Shown here in pieces: positions 1-9,096 of a stretch of 32,395 bases of DNA. The stretch covers positions 1 through 32,395 of IMG/VR virus record IMGVR_UViG_3300042368_000342; one strand, given 5' to 3'. Origin of the DNA: a virus. How positions within the stretch are numbered: the stretch's first letter is position 1; each line of letters begins with the position of its first letter. The position numbers were made by a program, and so were the translations under genes. Below the pieces are notes generated by a model. That model saw only the letters and a list, made by a program, of their open reading frames with translations, made no database searches and was not told the origin of the DNA.

Positions 1-60
1 GTGACGGCCTCGGAGGTGGCTCAATACGTCAATCGATTTCGCAGCTCACACAAGCAATGA
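1..60 (+). CDS. Tail assembly chaperone A, 3' end (partial copy)
   Basis: This is the C-terminal 19 codons and TGA stop (58-60) of the gene that is complete at 31707-32318. It is present only because the contig ends overlap. Reading frame 1 gives a peptide ending in SSHKQ, identical to the full-length copy. Confidence 0.9.
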   Translation: MTASEVAQYVNRFRSSHKQ

Positions 61-137
61 GTTGTACGAAGTTTGGCGGGTGACGATGTGGAAAATTCAC
101 GAAGTGAAGCTGTTAGACAAGTACGGATTCTCACAAG
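1..137. repeat. Terminal overlap (left copy) closing a circular genome
   Basis: Bases 1-137 recur at 32259-32395 with two differences: A127 against T, and A133 against G. The overlap lies inside genes: it holds the last 19 codons and stop of the tail-assembly chaperone plus the start of the next gene. It is therefore most simply the assembly overlap of a circular or circularly permuted genome, giving a unit of about 32,258 bp. Both differences fall at third codon positions of the downstream gene (GGA/GGT Gly, TCA/TCG Ser), which fits natural variation in a phage population better than random error. Confidence 0.9.
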
Positions 138-424
138 AGCATCCTAACTTTACAATGGACATAGACGATAACTACACCGACACGTTACCCGCTACCGCAT
201 CATCTATGGCAATGGCTCTGCAATACGCTCCCGAATGGGGATTGAGTTACTACGAAGTGATGGATATGGCGTATGCGGAATTCTACAAGCTGGTAAACAT
301 CCAAAAAGCAATTAACTACAAGAAGCCGTGGTGGACTGGTGACATGGGCGAACAGGCATACATGTACGAGAAAGCCAGCGGCAAGCGTCTCAACAAACCT
401 CGAAGGACACACAATGAATTTTGA
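86..424 (+). CDS. Small tail protein between the two chaperone paralogues; possible second chaperone ORF
   Basis: A protein of 112 aa from ATG 86. An in-frame TTG at 62, two bases after the preceding stop, would give 120 aa. It is acidic and aromatic-rich, with a segment WGLSYYEVMDMAYAEFYKL near the middle that resembles the short helical second ORF of siphovirus tail-assembly chaperones (the T part of lambda gpGT). It sits just upstream of the tape measure module, where such ORFs occur. Its frame stays open back to position 5, inside the chaperone gene in the +1 frame, so a frameshift fusion is possible, but I see no obvious slippery heptamer. It overlaps the next gene by 11 bp (414-424). 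Function is inferred from position. Confidence 0.7.
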   Translation: MWKIHEVKLLDKYGFSQEHPNFTMDIDDNYTDTLPATASSMAMALQYAPEWGLSYYEVMDMAYAEFYKLVNIQKAINYKKPWWTGDMGEQAYMYEKASGKRLNKPRRTHNEF

Positions 425-851
425 ACCTATCCCGCTATCAGTAGCGAACGCGAAGCTATTGCAGGAATGGCAAGGCAAGATTAGCGCATACATCGAAGAG
501 CACGGCAAAGACCGCATCATGTCGGGCGTGTCGAAGATGTACGCAGAAGATGCAGAGTTTGCCGCACTTGTGGACAAAGCAATCAGCAACGGCGGAACTT
601 TTACCGAGCTTGACTTGACCGAATGGGCAAAAAGCAATATGATAAAGGCAGCCGCGCTGCATCGCCAAATGCAGGAGCTACCGCACACAATGAGCGCACT
701 TATGCTCGGTATTGATTGCATCAAAGCGACGGCAGATAAAACCAAGCTATCGGAACAGGACGCAAAAGATTTTGAGACCGAAGGATTCTGGCATCACGTA
801 ACTATTGCTGATGTGCAGAAGTATTGCAGCACCCTACTTGAAATGAAGTAA
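414..851 (+). CDS. Tail assembly chaperone B (paralogue of 31707-32318)
   Basis: A protein of 145 aa. ATG 414 has AAGGA ten bases upstream, and the start context AAGGACACACAATGAA is identical to that of the chaperone at 31707. The proteins are homologous throughout. Both begin with LP/IP, W and IS..I elements, and their last 60 or so residues share the pattern TM..(L/M)(L/M).GIDCI(K/R)AT.D..KLSE followed by FW..VT...V..Y. This copy lacks the charged helical insert, about 50 residues, of the longer paralogue. Its stop forms TAATG with the tape measure start, so the genes are probably translationally coupled. Chaperones at this place coat the tape measure before tail tube polymerisation. The family call rests on position and paralogy. 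Confidence 0.75.
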   Translation: MNFEPIPLSVANAKLLQEWQGKISAYIEEHGKDRIMSGVSKMYAEDAEFAALVDKAISNGGTFTELDLTEWAKSNMIKAAALHRQMQELPHTMSALMLGIDCIKATADKTKLSEQDAKDFETEGFWHHVTIADVQKYCSTLLEMK

Positions 852-3800
852 TGGCAGAAAAAGCTACCGTCAGTATTGGTCTAGATTTAACCACGCTCAA
901 GAAGTCGCTAGCCGATGCGCTTGCACAGATTAACAAGCTGGGTAATGCCAAGCCGAGCGTTAAGGTTGACGTTAACGATAACGAAGTTGATGCAGCCGAT
1001 AAGAAAATTGACAGCTTATCTAGGACTGAAACTGTAAAGGTAGATGTAGACACCAAAGGCGCGGAAGCTAGTGCCGGTGGATTCTCTAAAAAGCTCGGAG
1101 GTCTTGGGGCTCTAGCAGGCGGTGCGCTTGGTGGAGCAGCCGTGCAGGCACTCGGTGGACTAGCCGGTAGCTTGAAAGAAGGCGCTCTCGCAGCCGATGA
1201 GTTTGGCGATTCGCTCGAAGTAGCTTTCAACGCGCAGGGCGTGGCTGACGTAGACGCAGAGATAGAAAAGGTATCAAAATCCTCGCTCGACCTTGCCAAC
1301 AATCTAGGTCTGCCAGTAGCTCGCACACGTGAGCTTGCCGTTTCGGTCGCATCATTGGGCGGCTTTACAGGTGAAAGCGCGCAGGATTTGACCAAGCTCG
1401 CCGCTGGACTTGAGACGTTCACGAATGGAGCGGTTAAAGGTGAAGCAGTAGCAAAGGCATTTGCGCGGGGCATCAACGATCCCGAAGGCGCGGCAGCTAT
1501 TGAGAACTTGAGCAAGAAATACCCGCAGCTTGCGGAGGTTTTGAAGTCCAATATCTCGCCCGCCGAAAAGTTGAAGGCAGCCAACGAGCAGCTCGGGGAA
1601 TCATTCAAGACCGTAGCAGAACAGCAGGGCGATGTAGGCGGTATTCTTAACAAGCTGCAAAATCAGCTCGGTGAAGTATTCGAGAAGATAGGTTCGCAGT
1701 TGTTGGAAGCGTTGATACCATTGGCGCAAACCTTGCTGCCAATTCTTGAATCGCTGCTTCCGGTATTGCAGGGTATCTTGACGCCGCTCGCTCCTATCCT
1801 ACAACAGATAGGCGGGGCTATTAGCACGCTTGTATCTTCGTTGTCGGGGCCGTTGCTATCTCTTATATCAGCGGTGCTTGAACCGTTGTTAGGATTGATA
1901 CAGCAGCTTGTGCCGGTGATATTGCAAGTTGTCAATACGGCAATGCAGCCACTTACGCAGATCATCAACATTTTAGCGGACACTTTCCGTCAGTTATTCC
2001 CTGCGCTTCAGCCAATCTTTGACGTGATAATACAGCTACTGCCTACTATCGCGCAGCTTTACGCTCAAATTGGAACAGCGCTAGTACCTGTTATTGGTGC
2101 ATTGGCAAAGGTATTTATTACACTTGTCAAGCTAATTACCGAAAACAAGGTAGTAATGGGCGCGCTTAATCTTGTTTTGAGCGCAGCGATTGGGATTATA
2201 CAGGGTGTTGCTAACGTACTCCAGTTCTTTGCGGGTGTTGCAACATCAGTCATCACGGTTATTGACAATGTAGTCAAGTACATTACGCGGCTTATCAATG
2301 CAATAGCATCGTTTGATTTGACGGCTATTAAAAATGCTTTGCTTGGCATTGACGATACTAGCGCAAAAGCTACCGGTGCAATAAAGGAACAGACAAAAGC
2401 AACGGAAGATTTGAATGAAGCATCAAAGGATTTAGGCGACACTAACAAAAAGTTAAAAAAAGACCCGCCCCCAGTAGACCCAGAGAAAGCCAAAGCAGCA
2501 GCCGAGGCACTACGCAAAGCAAAAGAAGAGCTAGCAGGATTGACCGCAGAGCAGGCAAAAGCGCGGGAACTGGCAGCGACGGACACGATAGCAAGCGATG
2601 AAGAGCGTGCAAAGAAGCGTATTGAGATTGAGCAGAAGTACGCAATAGCTGCAATCGAGGAACAACGCAAACAGCTAAAGAGTACAGGCGAACTTCGTAC
2701 GGCAGAAGAGGCAGTAATCAACAAGCGCATTGAGATATTGCGCGAAGAGAACGGTCGTAAGATTGCAGAGATAGAAGCAAAGGCCAGAGCGCAGCAGTTA
2801 AAGGCAGAAGAGGAACAGCAGAAGAAGCTGGACGATATTACAGCCAAGTTTGCAGCGCAGCGTGTGGAGAGATTAAAAGCACAGCTAGCAGCAGGCAATG
2901 CCGGCGTAGCTAACGAGCTGCTATCAGCGCAGCGTGCGGTCATCGAGGGCAGCTTGAGCGAAGGCATTGACGCCATTATAGAGCAGACGCCAGCGTACAA
3001 GGAAGCAATCGAGAAGCTAGCACAGCAGTTGCAGCTTGGTTTGATTGATCCCGCTACGTTCAAGGCAAGTGCAGCCGAGGCACGGCAGCGCATCTTTCAA
3101 GAGCTACAATCGTTGCCTAGCGATACGTCCAATATCTACGCTTTGCAGATTCGCGCCGCATACCAGCAAAGCGCGGATGAGATTGCAAAGGGCACTGCGG
3201 AGATTGTAGCGCAGATTCGGCAGCAGCAGGTAAAGCAAGCGGGCGAGATATTTGCAGACTCATTGCGCGGCATTGGTGAAGCTCTGCGCTCGGTAGATTT
3301 TGCGACTATCTACGGCGAAGCTGCGGACAAAGCAGCAGCGTTGAATGAAGAGCAAGAAAAGCTAATCGAGAATTTGCAAGATGGTACAGCGACCTATCAA
3401 GATTCGGTAGATCAGCTTGCTAACTTGCAGGCACAACAGGAACAGACGGCAAGCGCGACCGCTACGGCTATATCGCAGGCATTCCAAGCTATTGCAGATC
3501 AACAGGCAAAGGCAGCTCAGGACGGTATCAATACGGTAAACGCTGCACTTGAACGTAGAAAAGAGATAGCTAAACAAGAGATAGACCTTGAAAAAGACAA
3601 GGCAGATCAGTTGAAAGCTCTGCAAGATCAGGGTATCAAAGACAAGGAAGTTTACGAAGCAGCGCTCAAGGCGATTGAGGAAAAGTACACACAGGATCGC
3701 GCTAATCTTAAGAAGGAAGATGAAAAGTTAGCCAAAGAATCCGCGGAAGTACAGGATGCTGCACTCAATCAGATAGCCGTATCTGCGGGTGCGGCCTTTG

Positions 3801-4369
3801 CATCGCTTGTAGCCGGCGGTGAAAGCGCAGGGGAGGCACTCAAGAAGGTAGTCGGTTCGACTGTTAGCGCATTGCTTGACTTGTATACGCCATCTATTGT
3901 GGCCTTGTTTAGCTCGGTTATCCCTCCGCCATTCGGACAAATCGCGGGCTTGGCAGCCGTGCAAGCGTTGAAGGCCCTGCTTAATTCCGCATTGTCTGGC
4001 TTTGAAGAGGGCGGTTACACGGGCAATGGCGGCACAAAACAAGTAGCGGGTGTAGTTCACGGGCAAGAGTTCGTAATGACCGCAGAGACTACACGCAAGA
4101 ACAGGGCACTGCTTGAGCACTTGCATAGCGGCAAATCGCTTGAGTCATTCCCTGCTTTGCAGAAAATGCTAGCGGATAACCAGATCAGCACGATACCAGT
4201 AACCGAGCTACAACTTATGCGCTCCGAGCTATCGGCTATTCGTCAGCGTCTGGACTCAATGCCAAACGGCATACAAGGCAACATGGGCGTAGATGTGCAA
4301 GTAGGCATGGACACGTATCTTTACGAGCGCGACCGCTCACGAATGATAGCAAGAAAGTTGAGAGGATAA
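851..4369 (+). CDS. Tail tape measure protein
   Basis: A protein of 1172 aa and the largest gene in the genome. It sets tail length by spanning the tube lumen. At the usual 0.15 nm per residue it predicts a tail of roughly 175 nm. Visible layout: a Gly/Ala-rich hydrophobic patch near residues 80-105; a long hydrophobic, Leu/Ile/Val/Pro-rich stretch at about 280-480 suited to membrane insertion; long charged Ala/Glu/Lys/Gln coiled coils at about 510-970; and a C-terminal motif GGYTGNGG ... AGVVHGQEFV near 1053-1076, typical of tape measure C-termini. It starts in TAATG with the chaperone gene and is followed at once by tail-tip genes. The large minus-strand open frames across it are mirror images of its biased codons. 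Confidence 0.96.
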   Translation: MAEKATVSIGLDLTTLKKSLADALAQINKLGNAKPSVKVDVNDNEVDAADKKIDSLSRTETVKVDVDTKGAEASAGGFSKKLGGLGALAGGALGGAAVQALGGLAGSLKEGALAADEFGDSLEVAFNAQGVADVDAEIEKVSKSSLDLANNLGLPVARTRELAVSVASLGGFTGESAQDLTKLAAGLETFTNGAVKGEAVAKAFARGINDPEGAAAIENLSKKYPQLAEVLKSNISPAEKLKAANEQLGESFKTVAEQQGDVGGILNKLQNQLGEVFEKIGSQLLEALIPLAQTLLPILESLLPVLQGILTPLAPILQQIGGAISTLVSSLSGPLLSLISAVLEPLLGLIQQLVPVILQVVNTAMQPLTQIINILADTFRQLFPALQPIFDVIIQLLPTIAQLYAQIGTALVPVIGALAKVFITLVKLITENKVVMGALNLVLSAAIGIIQGVANVLQFFAGVATSVITVIDNVVKYITRLINAIASFDLTAIKNALLGIDDTSAKATGAIKEQTKATEDLNEASKDLGDTNKKLKKDPPPVDPEKAKAAAEALRKAKEELAGLTAEQAKARELAATDTIASDEERAKKRIEIEQKYAIAAIEEQRKQLKSTGELRTAEEAVINKRIEILREENGRKIAEIEAKARAQQLKAEEEQQKKLDDITAKFAAQRVERLKAQLAAGNAGVANELLSAQRAVIEGSLSEGIDAIIEQTPAYKEAIEKLAQQLQLGLIDPATFKASAAEARQRIFQELQSLPSDTSNIYALQIRAAYQQSADEIAKGTAEIVAQIRQQQVKQAGEIFADSLRGIGEALRSVDFATIYGEAADKAAALNEEQEKLIENLQDGTATYQDSVDQLANLQAQQEQTASATATAISQAFQAIADQQAKAAQDGINTVNAALERRKEIAKQEIDLEKDKADQLKALQDQGIKDKEVYEAALKAIEEKYTQDRANLKKEDEKLAKESAEVQDAALNQIAVSAGAAFASLVAGGESAGEALKKVVGSTVSALLDLYTPSIVALFSSVIPPPFGQIAGLAAVQALKALLNSALSGFEEGGYTGNGGTKQVAGVVHGQEFVMTAETTRKNRALLEHLHSGKSLESFPALQKMLADNQISTIPVTELQLMRSELSAIRQRLDSMPNGIQGNMGVDVQVGMDTYLYERDRSRMIARKLRG

Positions 4370-4370
4370 C

Positions 4371-4859
4371 ATGCCAGCAAAGAGTAACTGGACAATGACG
4401 CTGTATGGCAGCAATACCGATACGGCTACGACAACAAGCGACGCGACGTATGGCGGGGCAATGATGCTTATATCAGCGTTGACTACCGCGACAAACAAGA
4501 GCGTTTACATACTTGCCCCGCAGTTTGACTATGTGTTTAACACAGGCACGCTTGAAGATGTCAGCGGAACAGTCATAGGATTCACGACGCGCCGTATACA
4601 GTTTCAAATAGAAACCTATCCGTTTAGTTACAACGCAACGAGCGTATCGCTAGAACAGGATATTGAGGACATGATTACGCTGTTGAACATCATCCGCGAT
4701 TTCAAGTATCTGTACCTTCGCGTAGATGGTGGTTCGCGGGCCTATCCAGCGGCAACGTATGTCTATCCTGTGACGTTGACGTCTAACAACACGGCAATCA
4801 ATAAGCAATTCGGCAATCGTACTTTAACGCTCACGTTTGAGCATAGGAAGCGCAGCTAA
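4371..4859 (+). CDS. Putative tail-tip (distal tail-like) protein
   Basis: A protein of 162 aa, rich in Thr, Tyr and beta-prone residues. It starts one base after the tape measure stop and its own stop forms TAATG with the next gene. The position directly after the tape measure is where siphophages encode the distal tail protein or its functional equivalent, which forms the ring at the tube end. I recognise no specific domain, so the role rests on synteny alone. The sequence is soluble, with no membrane segment or signal peptide. Confidence 0.75.
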   Translation: MPAKSNWTMTLYGSNTDTATTTSDATYGGAMMLISALTTATNKSVYILAPQFDYVFNTGTLEDVSGTVIGFTTRRIQFQIETYPFSYNATSVSLEQDIEDMITLLNIIRDFKYLYLRVDGGSRAYPAATYVYPVTLTSNNTAINKQFGNRTLTLTFEHRKRS

Positions 4860-6655
4860 TGGCACATTATCGCATTGCTCGCACTATGCCGAACGGATGG
4901 CAAGTGCGGCTGGACATGATAAGCTACGACGGGGCATTTGGTGACACGATTACAAATTTGCCAGAGGTCGTACTGCTTGAAATGGGCGAGCTAACCGCAG
5001 AGTTTGATTCTCTGCCGTATGGCCTTATGAATCCTGCAACGTTCTCATTTCGGCTTGTGTGGGATCAGCTACCGGAAACAATGCGGACGTACCTAGAAGA
5101 TGCTTTTACGGAAGATCCGTTACTGCTTTCAGGGTACAAGCGCAATACTTGGTATTTCTACACAGATCGCGGTACGAGCGGCGCAACGTGGACGCTTGAG
5201 TTTGCAGGATGTGAAGACAACGTAGAAGCACTAGAATTGCAGCCGATCGATAACCGCTTTTTCTCATACAACGTAGAGCTGGTAGACATAGCGTATTACT
5301 GGCTCAAAACGATGAATGGCAAACAGTTCTTCAATGTGATAGGTTTGGGAATAGCCAAGATATTAAGTCAAGATATTGCAGCAGGGCCGAATGCTTGGCA
5401 GATCAGACTCAACCCAAGCAATCTCAACAACCGAGAGCAAGTACACGAGTTTTGGAGTGTTAACGCACAAGGAACATTTTTGTCCATCGGCAATATGATG
5501 GACACGTTCTACAATTCGTCAAGCTACTTCGCCGAATCATTGACTCACGCCGCAAGTGGTACGTTTGATAGTACAAACGCTCTGCGTAACCTAATGAATC
5601 ACGCCGTAGACTGGTATGCTCCTGCAAGTGTGCAGAGCTTGCCGCGCAATGCGGACAGTACAGCGTTAACAAATGCACAAATGTATGCACTTGTAGAGAT
5701 CACGCCGGTAGGAGATGCCACGGCCATAGGCGGCGTAATGGTGCAACAAGACAAGTACGGCATTGCCAATGCTAATACGACGGCATACGATGTGCTGCGT
5801 ACGCTATGCGAGCAGTCAGGTGTACGTGCTGGCTATCGCTTTACAACAAGCGGAACAGGATCAGGCACGGCAATAAACGTAGTATTCGACGTGAAGATGG
5901 TAACAGAAGGCCGCGACGATCCAAGTAACGTAGATGCTACGCTTTCGTTGTCTAGTGCACTCACGTACTCAAGCATTACAAAGCGCGGCGATAACATCTT
6001 AAAAGCAGAAGTACGCTACGAGACCGAATCAGATCGCGACGCTACCGATATTGTCAAGGTGCAGCGCGGTGCTAGAGCATCTCGAAGCATGAACATTGAG
6101 CCGCTTTTGCACAACATGCCCGTGCATATTCAGGATAACAACCCAGATGACAGATGGCCAAAATTCAAAGCCCCGATAAAGCAGACTAACCAGCTTTACG
6201 TACGTGGTGATTACTACGGCGGATCGCCAAGCAACTTTATCAAGGTGCACGAAAAGACGGCTATACGATATAGCACGACACAATCTGTTGTTGTTGACCC
6301 AGACGGCCTAAAAAATCCAGTACCAGCAACGGATTTTAAGACGAACTCGCAAACTCAATCGACGTACTTCTTGCAGATCAATGACTGCCAAGTTAACGGA
6401 TGTATCACGGCTGCCCTGTGTAACCTGCTTCTAACGGTATTTAGCAATGAAAACAACGCTATTGTAGAGGTGGAGTGGCCTTTGAGCATAAGCAATAAGG
6501 TAATGACGGATTATATCGCGGGCAAATTCGAGCTAACCAACGAAGCGGCAGACAAATTCGATAACATCGCATGGGATAAGGCAATGCCAGTATCAATATC
6601 CGTTGACTTGATAGGCGCAAAAGCTACGCACCGCTATTATATGGTGAGCGCATAA
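4859..6655 (+). CDS. Large minor tail / baseplate hub-like protein
   Basis: A protein of 598 aa, second after the tape measure, in TAATG overlap with genes on both sides. The composition is mixed alpha/beta with many aromatic residues, and the N-terminal 120 or so residues are beta-rich. Second-after-tape-measure genes of this size in siphophages usually encode the tail-associated hub (Tal-like) or another tail-tip component that connects the tube to receptor-binding proteins. No peptidase or lysozyme motif is visible. The assignment is by gene order and size. Confidence 0.75.
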   Translation: MAHYRIARTMPNGWQVRLDMISYDGAFGDTITNLPEVVLLEMGELTAEFDSLPYGLMNPATFSFRLVWDQLPETMRTYLEDAFTEDPLLLSGYKRNTWYFYTDRGTSGATWTLEFAGCEDNVEALELQPIDNRFFSYNVELVDIAYYWLKTMNGKQFFNVIGLGIAKILSQDIAAGPNAWQIRLNPSNLNNREQVHEFWSVNAQGTFLSIGNMMDTFYNSSSYFAESLTHAASGTFDSTNALRNLMNHAVDWYAPASVQSLPRNADSTALTNAQMYALVEITPVGDATAIGGVMVQQDKYGIANANTTAYDVLRTLCEQSGVRAGYRFTTSGTGSGTAINVVFDVKMVTEGRDDPSNVDATLSLSSALTYSSITKRGDNILKAEVRYETESDRDATDIVKVQRGARASRSMNIEPLLHNMPVHIQDNNPDDRWPKFKAPIKQTNQLYVRGDYYGGSPSNFIKVHEKTAIRYSTTQSVVVDPDGLKNPVPATDFKTNSQTQSTYFLQINDCQVNGCITAALCNLLLTVFSNENNAIVEVEWPLSISNKVMTDYIAGKFELTNEAADKFDNIAWDKAMPVSISVDLIGAKATHRYYMVSA

Positions 6656-7452
6656 TGCCAATTAACGATCCAATCAAGAACCGCAAGGTAGCTCCAGCAT
6701 CGCTAGCGTTTGAACGTGACCAAATGCGCAACGGTGCGATCTTCCAAGTAGGTACAACACCGACATCGGTAACCTATCAGGAGATCGTAAACATCCGCTA
6801 CGGCGATATTACGCAGCTCTACATCACTAACCAGTATATCCAGACGGATAATGACAAGCTGATGAAGGCAATGCACGAATCTGAACACAGATCGAAGCAT
6901 TGGGTGTCGGATTACAAGCGTTCTTTCCAATGGGATATAAAGCAGAATCAAGCATACCGCGTAAATGACTGGCAGATACTAGCATTTAACAACGAAGTGC
7001 TGCGGGCTATGGGCTGCTCCAATGGCGGCGTTGTAGCTGATGGTACGGCATACTGGCAATATCGCTGCCCTGAAGATGCGGCAGGTATCTACTGGGTCTA
7101 TGCTTACCTCAATTTTCAGTTTGCCAACAATGCCAACGTTTCAAGCTCAAAGCTCGGATTGTTCCTTAACGGCTCGCTTTACCGCATTATTGATAACGTT
7201 GACAATAACATGATGGGCGCAAACAAAATCATTGATACGCGCATGGGCGGCGGTGCTCATATACCGATGAGGACAGGCGACGTACTAACTATACGAATCT
7301 ACGCCAAAGATAGCTTGGCTGGTTTGGATGTAGCTTTGTATCCTACATCTGTTTACGGCTATGTGACTGGACACCGTGAGAACTGCGACAATATCGAGAT
7401 ATACAACAACCCAGTAACTGGATTCCTTTACCAATTCAACAACAACGAATGA
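6655..7452 (+). CDS. Tail fibre / receptor-binding candidate with C1q/TNF-like jelly roll
   Basis: A protein of 265 aa. The N-terminal 120 or so residues probably attach it to the tail tip. The C-terminal half reads like a C1q/TNF-like jelly-roll head: GIYWVYAYLNFQF, then LGLFLNG, then HIPMRTGDVLTIRIYA, closing with SVYGYVTGHRE. This alternation of strands with a late GD pair is typical of such trimeric binding domains. It overlaps the hub-like gene upstream (TAATG) and the next gene (ATGA). A role in host-surface contact is inferred from fold and position. Confidence 0.65.
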   Translation: MPINDPIKNRKVAPASLAFERDQMRNGAIFQVGTTPTSVTYQEIVNIRYGDITQLYITNQYIQTDNDKLMKAMHESEHRSKHWVSDYKRSFQWDIKQNQAYRVNDWQILAFNNEVLRAMGCSNGGVVADGTAYWQYRCPEDAAGIYWVYAYLNFQFANNANVSSSKLGLFLNGSLYRIIDNVDNNMMGANKIIDTRMGGGAHIPMRTGDVLTIRIYAKDSLAGLDVALYPTSVYGYVTGHRENCDNIEIYNNPVTGFLYQFNNNE

Positions 7453-7988
7453 GCTGCTTACCAAATACACCTGTTGCGCCTAATCTTTTAAGCGCAACTA
7501 ACTCTAGCGATCTCGGATGGATCGATCTAACCAGCGTATCAACAAGCTCGCTGTCGCAATACTACCCCGTATCTAACACGGTGATAACGTTTGAAGGTAC
7601 GGCGAACACGACAAACCAGCACATGATCTTGCGGCAGCTTGAGATAGAAGAGACTGCAAGCAGCAGCGCCAATATCAAGAAAGCTCCGCTGCATGTTTAC
7701 CTTTATACAAACAGTTCGCCGGGCACGCCAACGCTCGGAGCGGTCTTTAATGGCAGCGTAACTGATCTTGTGGCGGTCGTACCAGTAGCGCAAGCGGACT
7801 ATGTGCGCGTAAGCGATACTAAATGGGTGGCGCGCGTTAATCCTGATCGCTACTATCGTACGGGTGTGGGTTCTACGGCGGGCTTCTTGTACGGCATCGT
7901 AATATCCAACAACGGGGCGAGCTTGCAGTATGCAGCATCGGCAGCGTTGCGCTTGAAGGTGATAACGGAAGCAGGGACAGCACTATGA
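7449..7988 (+). CDS. Putative structural protein of the tail tip
   Basis: A protein of 179 aa, Ser/Thr/Asn-rich and predicted mostly beta, with a Gly-Thr-Ala-rich C-terminus. Its ATG overlaps the stop of the preceding fibre-like gene (ATGA), and its own stop overlaps the next small gene in the same way. This suggests co-translation and possible assembly with the 6655-7452 product. I do not recognise a family, and no catalytic motif, signal peptide or membrane segment is visible. Confidence 0.7.
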   Translation: MSCLPNTPVAPNLLSATNSSDLGWIDLTSVSTSSLSQYYPVSNTVITFEGTANTTNQHMILRQLEIEETASSSANIKKAPLHVYLYTNSSPGTPTLGAVFNGSVTDLVAVVPVAQADYVRVSDTKWVARVNPDRYYRTGVGSTAGFLYGIVISNNGASLQYAASAALRLKVITEAGTAL

Positions 7989-8125
7989 TAGACGTTGAAG
8001 AACTGATCGAGCAGCTAAAAGTAATTGCATACGATGACATACCACCGGTACGCCGCGCGCAGCTATTGCATGTTATCGTCTATCTGGAGCAATGGGCGAA
8101 AGATCACAACGTAAGGGCTAATTGA
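7985..8125 (+). CDS. Small helical protein of unknown function (46 aa)
   Basis: ATG 7985 overlaps the preceding stop (ATGA), and its own TGA overlaps the next ATG (TGATG at 8123-8127). The 46-residue product begins MIDVEELIEQLKVIA and is acidic at the N-terminus and amphipathic helical overall, with no transmembrane segment. Couplings on both sides make it a likely real gene despite its size. It lies between the tail-tip genes and the phosphoesterase. No function can be given. Confidence 0.65.
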   Translation: MIDVEELIEQLKVIAYDDIPPVRRAQLLHVIVYLEQWAKDHNVRAN

Positions 8126-9096
8126 TGGGTAACAAGTCAGTCCGATTGAGCGATGAAGAGTACGAAGCGGTCGCAGCTATGCGAGCCGAGCGGCTAAAAA
8201 AGATGAAAACCAACAACACCAATATCCAGCTTGGTATTGCTAGGGCAGAATCTAGCTATGCCGAGCAGGCCGTAACCGGTGCTGTATTCGGTCAAGAGCC
8301 GGAGCCAGTTGCTCCGCTTGCAGGAGAGCTCCGCGAAGATGAGATAACGGACTTGTCTATGTGCAACAAGATCGGCGTAATCTCGGATGCTCATTGGCCC
8401 TTTCACGATCTGCGCAGGGAAGCAGACGGAACGTATAGCGGCGCATATTTAACCGCTATCGAATGGCTGCGCAACTGCGGAGTAGATACGCTGCTTTTAA
8501 ATGGCGATATGATGGACTGCTATAACCTTTCTTCGCATGAAAAGGTAGAAAATAACCGCTCGTGGAAGTGGGAGCTGGACGCCGCGCGTACGATGGTCAA
8601 ACATCTGCGCCAATTCTTTGGCGATAAGGTGCGTATTGTTTACCGCGAAGGCAATCACGAAGAGCGGCTCAAGCGTTACCTAGCACAGAAGGCTAAAGAG
8701 TTAGAAGGCACAATTATTCTAGAAGAGATGCTGGGTTTGCATGAGCAGGGTATAGAGTGGGTGCACGAACGGGCAAAGGTTAAAGCGGGCAAGCTCTGGA
8801 TAGATCACGGTCACGAATGGTTTGGCGGCGGTGGAGTTAATCCAGCACGCAACTACCGCATGAAGGCAGTTGACAATGTGATGGTTGGGCATGTTCACAA
8901 AACATCGACAGACCTATTTAGAAGGCCGCTGGACGGCACTTTCATAGCTGGGTGGTCTGTTGGGTGCTTATGCGATCTAAACCCGCGCTACGCGCCTAGA
9001 AACAACTGGAATCACGGCGTGGCTTTGGTAGAGTTAGAAGCGCAGGGTAACTTTACCGTTCACAACAAAGTAATCCTGCAAGGGGTGGTGCGATGA
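8125..9096 (+). CDS. Calcineurin-like metallophosphoesterase
   Basis: A protein of 323 aa with the full metallophosphoesterase motif set: D88-A-H90, G127-D128, G176-N-H-E179, H228-G-H230 and G255-H-V-H258. These residues form a two-metal site that hydrolyses phosphomono- or diesters. The first 75 or so residues are a charged, probably flexible extension. I chose ATG 8125 because it overlaps the preceding stop (TGATG) and has AAGGG upstream; a TTG at 8122 is less likely. It lies between tail-tip genes and the peptidase/endolysin pair. The substrate is unknown: it could act on nucleic acid or a cell-surface phosphodiester, or be a virion-associated enzyme. Confidence 0.9.
   Translation: MGNKSVRLSDEEYEAVAAMRAERLKKMKTNNTNIQLGIARAESSYAEQAVTGAVFGQEPEPVAPLAGELREDEITDLSMCNKIGVISDAHWPFHDLRREADGTYSGAYLTAIEWLRNCGVDTLLLNGDMMDCYNLSSHEKVENNRSWKWELDAARTMVKHLRQFFGDKVRIVYREGNHEERLKRYLAQKAKELEGTIILEEMLGLHEQGIEWVHERAKVKAGKLWIDHGHEWFGGGGVNPARNYRMKAVDNVMVGHVHKTSTDLFRRPLDGTFIAGWSVGCLCDLNPRYAPRNNWNHGVALVELEAQGNFTVHNKVILQGVVR

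Noticed and set aside
339-413. Longer N-terminus for chaperone B from 339
   Set aside because: ATG 414 has a good ribosome site identical to that of the paralogue, and the paralogue alignment starts there.
802-3093. Long open frames on the minus strand across the tape measure gene
   Set aside because: They mirror the Ala/Gln/Lys-rich codons of the tape measure gene, give Ser/Ala/Cys-rich low-quality proteins and have no ribosome sites or recognisable domains.
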